NCBI GenBank assembly: GCA_943331345.2
Contig: CALQLF020000015.1
Location: forward strand, 1-48,168
Direction of reading: 5' to 3'
Origin: Candidatus Planktophila lacus
Lineage (GTDB): Bacteria; Pseudomonadota; Gammaproteobacteria; Steroidobacterales; Steroidobacteraceae
DNA: 48,168 bases
The notes beneath the pieces were generated by a model that was not told the DNA's origin, did no database searches, and saw nothing but the letters and a program-made list of their open reading frames with translations. Position numbers and translations under genes: made by a program. The stretch's first letter is position 1. Each line of letters begins with the position of its first letter. This document shows, piece by piece, positions 34,314-43,052 of the stretch.

Positions 34314-34771
34314 GCCAAACCCCGTATGTTATTGAGCAGGTGTCCGGCCAGAAAATCGAACCACACTACCCCGGCGAGGAACGCCGTGACCATGCGACGG
34401 TTTGTGATGGATGACTGGTCGCCAGCGGAACGCCACAGCACGACGTAGAGCGGCAAGATACCAACCCCGATACCTGCGGCATGTTCCTTGATTTCAAAGA
34501 GACCCACGGCCCAGCGCAAACCGAGTTCCTCAAACGGTATGCGAACGTCGACACGATAGCTCGGATAAATAAGGCCACCAAGAACGAAGACGCCAAGGTA
34601 GAGCCAAAAGATGGGCCAGACAAAACCGGCAGCATCTATCCGCGAGTAACGTGCAACGAAGGCGCCACCAGCAGCCTGCTGCCGAAAGAACAACGAGGCT
34701 GCTTGATGCGACACTGCGCCCAATAGCGCCACGGCCATCAGGCCGTGGAGCATCAACAGCAAAGTAGTCAT
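34310..34771 (-). CDS. Four-helix membrane protein with membrane histidines
   Basis: The 153-residue product has four hydrophobic helices at about 4-24, 47-70, 88-112 and 130-148. Histidines at 9, 22, 97 and 144 sit in or at the ends of these helices, as in small b-type cytochromes. I do not recognise the family, and haem binding is a hypothesis. With the 107-residue protein it may form an inner-membrane complex that carries electrons from the periplasmic haem proteins or the PQQ dehydrogenase. Confidence 0.75.
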   Translation of the reverse strand: MTTLLLMLHGLMAVALLGAVSHQAASLFFRQQAAGGAFVARYSRIDAAGFVWPIFWLYLGVFVLGGLIYPSYRVDVRIPFEELGLRWAVGLFEIKEHAAGIGVGILPLYVVLWRSAGDQSSITNRRMVTAFLAGVVWFDFLAGHLLNNIRGLA

Positions 34772-34810
34772 CCTCTGCCTCCGATATCGGCCAGCGCCGG
34801 CACTCCTGGC

Positions 34811-35554
34811 CTATAGGCCGAGGCCACCGTCGGTGACAAGCTCCGCGCCTGTCATGTTGCTGGATAGATCGCACGCCAAGTAAACGACAATTTCAACCAC
34901 GTCCGCGGTGGTCGCCATGCGGCCCAGCGGCACAGCAGCCTCGAACTGCTTCAGAGCCTCGGGGTCGTGATCATTCAGCATCGGCGTGTCGACCAAACCC
35001 GGGTGGATCGAGTTGACCCGGATCTTGAAAGGCGCCACTTCACGAGCGACGCACTTGGTCATTCCGCGCAGCGCCCATTTGCTTCCGGCGTAGGCGATCA
35101 TTCCCGGGAAGCCGCGCATACCAGCCACCGAAGAAATGTTGACGATGGAGCCGCCACCAGCAGCCTTCATCGCTTCTAGCACGGCCTTCATGCCCAAAAA
35201 CGGACCGTACTGATTAACCCGGTAGTGACGGTCGAAGGATTCTGCCGTTGTATCTTCAAGCATCGCCGGGGTAAAAATGCCGGCGTTGTTGACCAAAATA
35301 TCAACACGGCCGAACTTTGCGAGTGCAGTGTCAACCACATTGCGCCATTGGGCTTCATTCGCCACATCGTGTTGAATGAAGATGGCAGCGTCCCCGAGTT
35401 CGGCGGCCACGTTAGCACCGCTCGGCAACAGGTCAGTCAGCACTACCCGCGCACCCTCGGCAACAAACCTGCGGGCCTCATCAGCACCTTGCCCACGTGC
35501 GGCACCTGTGATGATGGCAACCTTTCCCTCGAGCTTCTTGCTAGTGGTATTCAT
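34811..35554 (-). CDS. Short-chain dehydrogenase similar to hydroxysteroid dehydrogenases
   Basis: The 247-residue SDR has TGAARGQG for cofactor binding, NNAG, catalytic Ser in NISSVAG and the YAGSK active site. The TGAARGQGA start and the HPGLVDTPML region resemble 3-alpha/20-beta-hydroxysteroid dehydrogenases, though this is weak evidence for substrate. It is a cytoplasmic NAD(P) enzyme inside an operon of exported proteins, so it may process the imported compound. It overlaps the propeller-cytochrome gene by four bases. Confidence 0.9.
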   Translation of the reverse strand: MNTTSKKLEGKVAIITGAARGQGADEARRFVAEGARVVLTDLLPSGANVAAELGDAAIFIQHDVANEAQWRNVVDTALAKFGRVDILVNNAGIFTPAMLEDTTAESFDRHYRVNQYGPFLGMKAVLEAMKAAGGGSIVNISSVAGMRGFPGMIAYAGSKWALRGMTKCVAREVAPFKIRVNSIHPGLVDTPMLNDHDPEALKQFEAAVPLGRMATTADVVEIVVYLACDLSSNMTGAELVTDGGLGL

Positions 35555-37221
35555 TTGTTACCCTCCGGTTCGATACAGACCAAGGAATCCATGCCGCCTT
35601 CTACCACCAGCTCCATGGGAGGCATGGGGTTGCTCGAGGAGCATACGCGGCCGTCACCCGGGAACACTACGTCACGCATGTAGGTGCCGCGCGCGGGTAG
35701 CGGATAGGAAATGAAGCGACCGCTCGCCTGCTGGAACCGGAACATACGGTCCGACTGGTTGGCCGTAATCCACACGTCCTGCGTCTTCGGGTCTACCCCA
35801 ACCGCGTACGGAGCCTCCACCTCGCCAGGCCCGAGCGTCGGGATCTTGTGTACGGTGAATTCCATGGTTCGCGTATCCAGCTTGGCCAGAGTGCCATCGC
35901 CGAACCCCGGTATCCACAAATTCCCCGACCGATCGAAGCGCAGACGACGTGGACCAAAGACAGGGGGCTGGATTTCCTTGATTTCGAGCGTCTTGGGGTC
36001 GATGCGCCCAACCATATTGGCCCAGAGTTTGCTGTACCAAATGGAACCGTCTACAGGATTGATGTCGATACCGTACGCACCGGGCTGACGTTCGTCTGGA
36101 CGCGCCATCTTGTTTGGCAACTCAAGGAGCGTCGTCTTGCCAGTCGCCGGGTCAAAACGCCCCACCTGATTCGAGATGAACATGGTGAACCAGATCATGC
36201 CGTCTGGCGCAAACCGGAGCGTATGCGGGTAGAGCACCGAACCGCCAAGTCGATACGACTTGTAGGTCTTCTTCACGGGGTCGAAGACCCCTATCGTGCC
36301 CCCAATGGCACCGGTCGTATAAATGAGCCCATCCGGCCCGACTTGCATGCTGTGCAATCCGTGGCGCGAAGTGAGATTGAAGGGGATGGGATACCCTTTC
36401 TCGGTAAAGCTGCCACCCACCGGCACGCCAGCGTCCGCCAGCGGCACAGTAGTCGTGACGTTGGTCTTCGGGTCGGTGACGTAAATCTGGTCTACCGCCT
36501 CATCGGTGGTATAAAACTTGCCGTCCGCCGGATAGAACTCCGTGTCGTGCGCAATCTGGGCGCCCTTCAGTTTCCATTCGGTGATGCGCGAGACCATGGC
36601 TTCCGGATCGACGGCCACGGGAGCAGCCGCACCGAGCTTCGTTCCGTCAAACGCTTCGTGCATGGCATTGGCGTAGTCCGCCACGCGGATATCGGTGGAA
36701 TAGCCGCAATAGCGGGTCATCATCTGCAGGACTGCCGTCCACACGCTGGGCTCACGGGGCAGCCGCGTGAACGGGTTACCAATAGGGTGGCAACTCATGC
36801 AGTCTGTCTGGAACTGCTTGCGCAACTCTGGGTCTTTGAACTGGATGCGTGCAAAGTGCGCGCTTGCCGGTTGGCTATCGGAGATAGCCTGGGGGTCCGT
36901 CAGCCGCTTGAGGCTGAAAGACTCCTGCAGGGCTGCATCCCCTGCAGGAACCTTGACCGCCACCGACGAGTCTTCGCTGGCCTGTGCCCGCGCCCGAAGC
37001 CGGAGAGCTCCAGTCAATTCGGTCCGGAGACGGTAGCGGCCCGTTGCGTCCGTCAATACGGTCTGAGAAACCAGCCCCGCATCGTCGTACAAGGTTACCA
37101 AGGCACCTGCAGCGGGCTGGCCACCACTGGTGACCACCCCGGCAAGAACCGCCGCTTGGGCTCCGCCGCAAAGCATAAGCAATGCGGCCGTTGCCAGTAC
37201 CGATTTGATTCGTGAAGCCAT
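35551..37221 (-). CDS. Exported single-haem beta-propeller protein, copy 2
   Basis: This 556-residue paralogue of the protein at 25276-27306 has the same order of parts. A signal peptide ends near GGAQAA, a regulatory-like beta-sandwich spans 25-105 and one haem motif is at 141-145 (CMSCH). A streptogramin-lyase-like propeller follows (GLHSMQVGPDGLIYTTGAIGG, MIWFTMFISNQVGRFDP). It is shorter in the segment between haem and propeller. A Cys pair near the end (VCSSSN, LVCIEP) may form a disulfide. It follows TonB receptor 2 by 35 bp and overlaps the SDR gene by four. Confidence 0.88.
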   Translation of the reverse strand: MASRIKSVLATAALLMLCGGAQAAVLAGVVTSGGQPAAGALVTLYDDAGLVSQTVLTDATGRYRLRTELTGALRLRARAQASEDSSVAVKVPAGDAALQESFSLKRLTDPQAISDSQPASAHFARIQFKDPELRKQFQTDCMSCHPIGNPFTRLPREPSVWTAVLQMMTRYCGYSTDIRVADYANAMHEAFDGTKLGAAAPVAVDPEAMVSRITEWKLKGAQIAHDTEFYPADGKFYTTDEAVDQIYVTDPKTNVTTTVPLADAGVPVGGSFTEKGYPIPFNLTSRHGLHSMQVGPDGLIYTTGAIGGTIGVFDPVKKTYKSYRLGGSVLYPHTLRFAPDGMIWFTMFISNQVGRFDPATGKTTLLELPNKMARPDERQPGAYGIDINPVDGSIWYSKLWANMVGRIDPKTLEIKEIQPPVFGPRRLRFDRSGNLWIPGFGDGTLAKLDTRTMEFTVHKIPTLGPGEVEAPYAVGVDPKTQDVWITANQSDRMFRFQQASGRFISYPLPARGTYMRDVVFPGDGRVCSSSNPMPPMELVVEGGMDSLVCIEPEGNK

Positions 37222-37256
37222 GGAACCCCCCCTCGCCCAGCGAACCTCAGTGCAGA

Positions 37257-39665
37257 CTACCGCGTCTTTGTCGTCCAGGAAATACCGTAAGTAGCCGGCA
37301 TTCCAGCCCAGCGAGCAGTGAAGTCAGATGACGTTACTACGTTGTTCCAGTAGTACTTGTTCCCGAGGTTCTTCCCCCAGACCATCACCGACCACTTGCC
37401 GTCCGCTCCCTCAAGACCGAAGCGTGCATCGACCGTGGAATAGGACTCCGTACGGAACGGATAGACCACGCCCGGTTTCACACGCGTGTGTACCGAATTG
37501 GTCGCCACAATCGACGAACCGCCGGGCACCGTGTCCGCACCACTGCGTCCATTGAGGCTGATGCCGAAGAACGGCGTGAAGTTCGCCGCACCCTCGAAGC
37601 GGTAGTCCGCATTCAACCCATAGCTGAACTTTGGCGCAAACGGGAGCTCGGAACCCGCGAAGCTACGTGTCCGGCCGACATAGTCGACGCCGCTGTACTT
37701 CGTAATCTCCGTCTTGAGGTAGGTCAGCGGCACGCTGACAGTCAGGGCGGGAATCGGGCGAATGGTGAGGTCCACTTCGACGCCAGTTACCGTGGATTTC
37801 GGAATATTCCGGAGGATATCTAGAATGCCGAAAATGGGATCCGCAGCCTTGGTCAGCACCTGCTTGTCTTCGTAGTTGTAGTGGAAGACCGCAGCGTTCA
37901 ACTGTGCTTTACGATCGAGGAAGCTAGCCTTGATGCCGGCCTCGTAGGCGGTCACCGACTCCTGAGTCACCGGTGCAAACTGCGAAGTCGTTGCCGCTGC
38001 CAAGATGGGGAAGCTACCTGCCTTGAACCCGCGCGAAGCATTGAAGTACAGCAGGGTCGAAGGCTGGAGACGATAGTCGACACCCACACGCCAAGAAACA
38101 TTCGTCTCCTTGAGCGTCGTCGCCGTCGGCGTCCCGCTCGGCGCGAAATGAGAATTCAGCGAGAAGCAGTTGTTGTCGAAGTATCCGACCGAATTTACGG
38201 GCGTAAAGCTACCTGGACCGGGGTTAAAGAGCGAACCGATGAAGTTGAAAAGGCCGGCAATATGGCCATCACCCACATCGAAACCGCACTGGGCTGCTGC
38301 ATTTTCGGAGCTGGTATAACGTGCGCCTGCCTTCAATGTCAGGTCCGTGGACACGTCGTATTCGACATTACCGAAGGCAGCATAGCTCTTGATGGCCTGC
38401 TCGCCTTGCTGGTAGTTCTGGAAGATGAAGTTTTTGCCCGGGCTGAAGCTGTTGTTGTCCGGGTAAACCAGCAACTGACGCTCGAACGTTTTGCTGTCTT
38501 CGTAGTTTGCGCCAGCCACCCAGCGTACGGCGCTATCGCCCTTGTTGGCCAACCGCAGTTCCTGATTGAACGAACGGATGTTGCCAAAATCTTCCTGAAT
38601 GTCAGTCACGATCAACGCCGAACCATCACCATCGGTGGTTTGGTTCTGCGTGTAGTGGTTATAAGAGGTGAGCGACGTCAATGTCAGCGCATCGTTCAGG
38701 TCTACGTCGACCCGAACCGCGGGCTGGAAGAACGTTGCACGGCCACGGGGAGCGTTGATTCCGCCAGCCCAATCGGCAGCCTGCGGTTTCGACGGCGAAA
38801 ACGGCGCTGCCACTTCCTGGGGCTGCTCGTCACCCGGCGTTTGCGGCTGCAACAGGATGTACTGGCCCGCCTGGGGTTGCGAGGTATCGTAGTAGCCGTT
38901 AAGGCTGAAGGCTACGCGTACATTCGAGGACGGTTCCCAGTCGACGAGCCAACGGGCCGCGGCATAGCTTTGCTTGCCGTTCTTGTCCCATGGCCGAGTG
39001 TAACTTTCCTGCCAACCGTCGGAGTTCACACCGCTGATGGCGATACGTGACCGCAGATTTTCTGCCACCCGACCGCTGAGGTAGGCGTTGGCTTCAACGC
39101 GGTTGAAGCGGCCGTAACCCACCTGCACGCCAGCCTCGAATTCGTCGGTGGGCTTGGCTGCCACGTAGTTGATGGCGCCACCCGTGGAATTTTCGCCAAA
39201 CAGCGTGCCTTGGGGGCCCTTCAATACTTCCACACGTTCCACGTCAAAAGTGGCATGACGAGCGAGCACGGCAAAGGGCAGCGGCGCTTGGTCTACGTAG
39301 ACGCTTACTGCCGGGTAGACGCCGATGGAGCTTTCATTGAAGCCTACGCCGCGCAGCGTGAGGATTGGCGTGCCGTTGACGCTGGGTGAAAACACCAGCC
39401 CCGGAACGACACTCGCAAGACTCTCCAGCGAATCGACGCCACGCGCCGCGAGTTCAGCGCCAGAAATAGGCGTGATGGTCATGCCTACCCGGTTAACCGA
39501 CTCTTCGCGCTTGTTGGCGGTTACCACCACTTCGGTGAGGGTGTCGCTGCTAACGTCGGCTTCGGCCTGAGAACCACCCGTTTGCTGGGCAGCGCCAATG
39601 GAAGAAAAACCCACGGCCGCCAACGTGCAGCCCACAAGTCCTACTGTCTGGATACGCTTGCTCAT
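37257..39665 (-). CDS. TonB-dependent outer-membrane receptor, module 2
   Basis: The 802-residue receptor starts at ATG 39665, after GGGGGA. Its signal peptide ends near SSIGAAQQ and a TonB-box-like LTEVVVTANKREES follows. The plug carries VPGLVFSPSVNGTPILTLRG and VEVLKGPQGTLFGENSTGGAI. The barrel ends GISWTTKTR, without the usual final Phe or Trp. Together with receptor 1 it suggests uptake of two related ligands or two stages of one. It is the first gene of a seven-gene operon ending at 32248. Confidence 0.94.
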   Translation of the reverse strand: MSKRIQTVGLVGCTLAAVGFSSIGAAQQTGGSQAEADVSSDTLTEVVVTANKREESVNRVGMTITPISGAELAARGVDSLESLASVVPGLVFSPSVNGTPILTLRGVGFNESSIGVYPAVSVYVDQAPLPFAVLARHATFDVERVEVLKGPQGTLFGENSTGGAINYVAAKPTDEFEAGVQVGYGRFNRVEANAYLSGRVAENLRSRIAISGVNSDGWQESYTRPWDKNGKQSYAAARWLVDWEPSSNVRVAFSLNGYYDTSQPQAGQYILLQPQTPGDEQPQEVAAPFSPSKPQAADWAGGINAPRGRATFFQPAVRVDVDLNDALTLTSLTSYNHYTQNQTTDGDGSALIVTDIQEDFGNIRSFNQELRLANKGDSAVRWVAGANYEDSKTFERQLLVYPDNNSFSPGKNFIFQNYQQGEQAIKSYAAFGNVEYDVSTDLTLKAGARYTSSENAAAQCGFDVGDGHIAGLFNFIGSLFNPGPGSFTPVNSVGYFDNNCFSLNSHFAPSGTPTATTLKETNVSWRVGVDYRLQPSTLLYFNASRGFKAGSFPILAAATTSQFAPVTQESVTAYEAGIKASFLDRKAQLNAAVFHYNYEDKQVLTKAADPIFGILDILRNIPKSTVTGVEVDLTIRPIPALTVSVPLTYLKTEITKYSGVDYVGRTRSFAGSELPFAPKFSYGLNADYRFEGAANFTPFFGISLNGRSGADTVPGGSSIVATNSVHTRVKPGVVYPFRTESYSTVDARFGLEGADGKWSVMVWGKNLGNKYYWNNVVTSSDFTARWAGMPATYGISWTTKTR

Positions 39666-39674
39666 GATTCCCCC

Positions 39675-39686
39675 GCGCATATGCGC
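39675..39686 (-). promoter_or_regulatory. Palindrome in the leader of TonB receptor 2
   Basis: GCGCATATGCGC is a perfect 12-base palindrome ten bases before the start codon, beside the ribosome site. A loose stem (TGGCC/GGCCA type) lies farther upstream in the leader. Both are compatible with leader RNA structure but are not specific. Confidence 0.3.
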
Positions 39687-39771
39687 AATGTTGTCGTTGC
39701 GGTTCATCTGGCCGCCACACACCGTGGCCAAAGCCAACTTGGACGGTTACTTGTCCTAAATATAGAGACTA

Positions 39772-39800
39772 CTGATATATATGTCTAACATCTTTGTTAA
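39772..39800 (-). promoter_or_regulatory. Promoter of TonB receptor 2 with shared element
   Basis: On the minus strand TTAACA (39800-39795) precedes ATGTTAGAC (39791-39783) and an AT-rich -10 region (TATATC or TATCAG, 39779-39772). The same arrangement, a -35-like hexamer then ATGTTRGAC a few bases on, occurs upstream of TonB receptor 1 and the acyl-CoA dehydrogenase operon. Start of transcription would be near 39765. Confidence 0.6.
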
Positions 39801-39841
39801 AACTCAGAAATTGGTGCCCTGCCGCGGACCGGCCGTGCGGG

Positions 39842-41002
39842 TCAGCGGCGTTCTTTCCCCAAAATAGTGATGCCAGACGCGGCTGTAGGGCCGCCTATGT
39901 TGTGAGCCAGGCCAATTCGGGCGCCGTCGATCTGGTTGTGCGAATGGCCACGCAACTGTTCGAAAATCTCTACGCACTGCGAAATGCCCGTGGCACCCGG
40001 CGGGTGTCCCTTGGACTTCAGCCCACCACTCGGATTGATTGGAATTCGCCCGCCGACATAGTGGTCGCGGGCCTCGACGAGTTTGTGGGCCTCGAAGCGC
40101 TCAGCGAACCCCAGGTCCTCGTAGCTGATCAACTCCACGGCCGTGAAGCAGTCATGCACCTCGGCGAAGTCAATGTCGCGAGGACGAAGGCCGGCCATGG
40201 CATATGCCGCTTTGGCGGCTTTAACCGTACAAGTGAAGGTGGTCATATCACGCTTGTGCTGGTGCATGACGCGGTCAATTCCCAGACCGAAGCCCAGAAC
40301 CCAGGCCGGATGATCGGTGTACTTGGCGACATGCTCTTCCGCCACGAGAAGTACGGCCGCGGCACCGTCGGACTGAGGGGTGCAGTCGAACATGCCGAAG
40401 GGCTCAGCAACCATCGGCGCCTTAAGGACTTGCTCAACCGTAATTTCTGAACGAAGTTGGGCTTTAGGGTTATTGACGCCATGAAAATGATTTTTCACAG
40501 CAATCATCGCCATGTGCTCGCGGGTGGCCGGCGCTTCATGCAAGTAGCGGGAAGCGTGCAAGGCAAAGTTGGCGGGCGCCAATAGCCCAAGCGGGAAGTC
40601 CCAGGCCATATCGCGGGTTTGTGCCATCCAATCCCAGAAGGTCGACGTCGAAGAGGTGTCGCGAACTTTGTCAGCACCAATGGCGGCGACCACGTCAACG
40701 TGACCGGAACTGATGGCGTAGATAGCCTGCCGGATGATGTCTTGCCCGGTAGCGCAGGCGTTCTCGGTACGGGTCACCGGAATATCGAGCAGACCACAAG
40801 AGTCCGCCAGAATGCCGGCACCGAAACCGTCGGTTGTCCCGACTTCGCCCAACCACGCCGCACCGATGTCGCGGCGGTCCATGCCCTTGTCGACTGAAGC
40901 CAAGGCTTCACCTAGAGCCATGGGAATCAATTCTTTGATGCCGCGAGAAAAGTGCTCGCCGAAGGACGTCATACCCGCCCCCACGATGGCTACGCGCCTC
41001 AT
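39842..41002 (-). CDS. SCP-x/lipid-transfer-type thiolase or aldolase
   Basis: The 386-residue protein belongs to the SCP-x thiolase family, which cleaves 3-ketoacyl-CoA or, in Ltp2-type members, acts as an aldolase on steroid side chains. Cys83 (TENACATGQ), His283 (HDCFTAVE) and His333 (SKGHPPGATG) match the thiolase catalytic positions, favouring true thiolysis. ATG at 41002 overlaps the DUF35 gene by four bases. The tight coupling to a DUF35 protein is typical, since such partners are needed for solubility or activity. It is the last gene of the CoA operon. Confidence 0.93.
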   Translation of the reverse strand: MRRVAIVGAGMTSFGEHFSRGIKELIPMALGEALASVDKGMDRRDIGAAWLGEVGTTDGFGAGILADSCGLLDIPVTRTENACATGQDIIRQAIYAISSGHVDVVAAIGADKVRDTSSTSTFWDWMAQTRDMAWDFPLGLLAPANFALHASRYLHEAPATREHMAMIAVKNHFHGVNNPKAQLRSEITVEQVLKAPMVAEPFGMFDCTPQSDGAAAVLLVAEEHVAKYTDHPAWVLGFGLGIDRVMHQHKRDMTTFTCTVKAAKAAYAMAGLRPRDIDFAEVHDCFTAVELISYEDLGFAERFEAHKLVEARDHYVGGRIPINPSGGLKSKGHPPGATGISQCVEIFEQLRGHSHNQIDGARIGLAHNIGGPTAASGITILGKERR

Positions 41003-42186
41003 GCGGCACCTCCTTCTTGACTCGACACCGCATCTGGCGAAAAAGCATGCCCGTAGTCCGGAACGCCTGTCCGAATGGCCACACGACGCAACACCAGCCT
41101 GCCATGCGCGCCGATTGTTACTTGCCCGGCCGGAACGTCCGTTACATGCATCAACGAACGGACGTCCGTCCCGTCGCATTCGACAACGGCCAAAGTGTAG
41201 GGCGACTCCAACGAAGGAACAGATACATGCACGGTTGTGGTGGTGTAGATCGACCCGGTGCGCGGCAATGGCGCCAATTCCCATTGATCGTCTGCACCGC
41301 AGCCTAGGCAGTGGTAGCGCGGTGGCGTGGAGAGCAATCCGCAAGCCGTGCACTTGCCAGCATGCCAACCCACCTTGGACTTGAATGCGCGATCGTAAGC
41401 GGCGAGGGATAGTTTGATATCTCCCCCGGGTGCCTTCTTACGCGCAGCAGGCTTCTGCGCCTTGGGTTCGTGACGCTTAACCGTGGAACCGGCAGCATTA
41501 AAATGAGCAACACTGAGTGTCGCTTGCTCCATTGCGCCCACCAAACCACTGCGGGAGCTGTCGATCAGCACGGCCAAAGCGAAAATCGGACTGGACGCGC
41601 CTAGCGTGGGCAACGCAGGCGGGGGCTCGGCAGACCATACGGCTGCGTCGCGTGCGTTCAGGCCAGCAATCAAGAGCGGCTTTTCAGCTAGGTCAACGGC
41701 CGACATCGAGGTCCGTACGCCGCTTTCGCGAAGCAGTCGCGGGTCGTCGTCGCGAAAAGATTGCCCGTCCGCATGTCGCGTCCGCTGGGGGAGGCTCCGC
41801 TGTGCGCGCCCTGCCAAAACCAGTGGGCTGGAACCATTTACCAACGCCGCGGCTGCGCCGGCCGAAGTGTTAGCGTCGACGGCAATGATGAGGGTGCCGG
41901 CACTCGCCGAAATGATTGCGTCAAGCGTCGCCGGTGCACCGCCCAACTGCTCGACCACTTCCAAGTTGTCCGGCAAGCGAAGCGCCGCAAGCAGCGGCGC
42001 TGAATTTCCACCTTCTAGAAGCGGCAACTCACGTGAAATGAAGACGACACGACTAACAGCACCACCGGCATCCACTACTTGACGTCCGGCTTCCACAGCC
42101 ATGGTCAGAGCGTCCTCGTCGTAGCCGAGTACGCGACCTTGGAAGTTACCCCAGGGCGGCAAATAGGTTCCCACTGAAATACTCAT
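40999..42186 (-). CDS. Fusion: thiolase-like fragment plus DUF35 OB-fold
   Basis: The 395-residue product has two parts. Residues 1-235 resemble a ketoacyl-synthase/HMG-CoA-synthase-like thiolase fold (GAVSRVVFISRE, GTLIIAVDANTSAGAAAALVNG) without a visible catalytic Cys. After a basic Lys/Ala linker (KAQKPAARKK), a rubredoxin-like zinc ribbon (Cys279, Cys282, Cys293, Cys296) and DUF35 OB-fold follow. ATG at 42186 has GGAG six bases before it; the earlier ATG adds seven residues. DUF35 proteins support acyl-CoA or thiolase partners, here the next gene. The N-terminal part may be a structural pseudo-thiolase. Confidence 0.87.
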   Translation of the reverse strand: MSISVGTYLPPWGNFQGRVLGYDEDALTMAVEAGRQVVDAGGAVSRVVFISRELPLLEGGNSAPLLAALRLPDNLEVVEQLGGAPATLDAIISASAGTLIIAVDANTSAGAAAALVNGSSPLVLAGRAQRSLPQRTRHADGQSFRDDDPRLLRESGVRTSMSAVDLAEKPLLIAGLNARDAAVWSAEPPPALPTLGASSPIFALAVLIDSSRSGLVGAMEQATLSVAHFNAAGSTVKRHEPKAQKPAARKKAPGGDIKLSLAAYDRAFKSKVGWHAGKCTACGLLSTPPRYHCLGCGADDQWELAPLPRTGSIYTTTTVHVSVPSLESPYTLAVVECDGTDVRSLMHVTDVPAGQVTIGAHGRLVLRRVAIRTGVPDYGHAFSPDAVSSQEGGAA

Positions 42187-42218
42187 CGTTTCTCCGCTTA
42201 AGCTCATTACGCCGCCGT

Positions 42219-43016
42219 TCAGGCGTACTGATCTTTGATATTCGCCATGAATTTGTTGAGGTTCGGAAGGCCAGTCGTTGCCGACAGGCCACCGTCTACC
42301 GGAACGATGGCGCCGGTCATGAATGAAGCAGCGCTAGAAGCGAGAAACGCCACCACTTGAGCGACCTCTTCCGGCTTGCCGATCCGCTGCATGGGTACAG
42401 GTGCCAGAAACGCATCAAGCAAGCCGGGAATCTGCGCGACGCCCGCCACCATCGCAGTGTCAGTGACGCCAGGGCACACCGCGTTAACCCGAATACCGGA
42501 GGTTGCGTAGTCCAGAGCCAAGTTGCGGGTGTAATTGATAACCGCGGCCTTGGAGGCGTTGTAGGAAGCCATTCCGAAATCGCCGTGCAAGCCGGAGATG
42601 GAAGCGTTATTGACGATGGCACCGCCACCAGTTTTGAGCATTTCGGGAATGGCGGCCCGGCAGCAGTAGTAAACCGAGAACAAGTTAACGTCGATCACCC
42701 GGCGCCATAGTTCAGGCGTCGTGTCGGTGGTCGAGCCCATGCCAGTAATGCCGGCGTTGTTCACCAGGACGTCGAGTCGACCAAACTGCTCGACCGCCGC
42801 TGACATCAATGCATTTACATCGGCTTCGTTTGCCACATCGCAGTGGCGATACGCGACCCGGTCCGTGCCCAGCTCGGCGGCAACAGCGGAAGCACCCGCG
42901 TCGTCCATGTCGCCGATCATTACCTGAGCCCCCTCGGCCACCAGTAAACGAACCGAGGCAGCTCCGATACCGGAGGCACCGCCAGTCACTACCGCTACCT
43001 TGTTATTGAACCGCAT
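42219..43016 (-). CDS. Short-chain dehydrogenase of the CoA operon
   Basis: The 265-residue SDR has TGGASGIG, NNAG, a catalytic Ser in NNASISG and YNASK. The acidic end of strand 2 (GDMDDAG) suggests NAD rather than NADP. In context it could oxidise a 3-hydroxyacyl-CoA or a ring hydroxyl. It is 36 bp after the previous SDR gene and 32 bp before the DUF35 gene. The C-terminus carries an extra 15 residues (TTGLPNLNKFMANIKDQYA). Confidence 0.92.
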   Translation of the reverse strand: MRFNNKVAVVTGGASGIGAASVRLLVAEGAQVMIGDMDDAGASAVAAELGTDRVAYRHCDVANEADVNALMSAAVEQFGRLDVLVNNAGITGMGSTTDTTPELWRRVIDVNLFSVYYCCRAAIPEMLKTGGGAIVNNASISGLHGDFGMASYNASKAAVINYTRNLALDYATSGIRVNAVCPGVTDTAMVAGVAQIPGLLDAFLAPVPMQRIGKPEEVAQVVAFLASSAASFMTGAIVPVDGGLSATTGLPNLNKFMANIKDQYA

Positions 43017-43052
43017 GCTTCATCCCCCCACGAGACGGTCAGACTTTTTTCA

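Noticed and set aside
35848-39050. Long plus-strand frames over the propeller cytochrome 2 and TonB receptor 2 genes
   Set aside because: Composition is shadow-like (Arg/His/Val rich), without signal peptide or motifs, and the minus-strand genes are clear.
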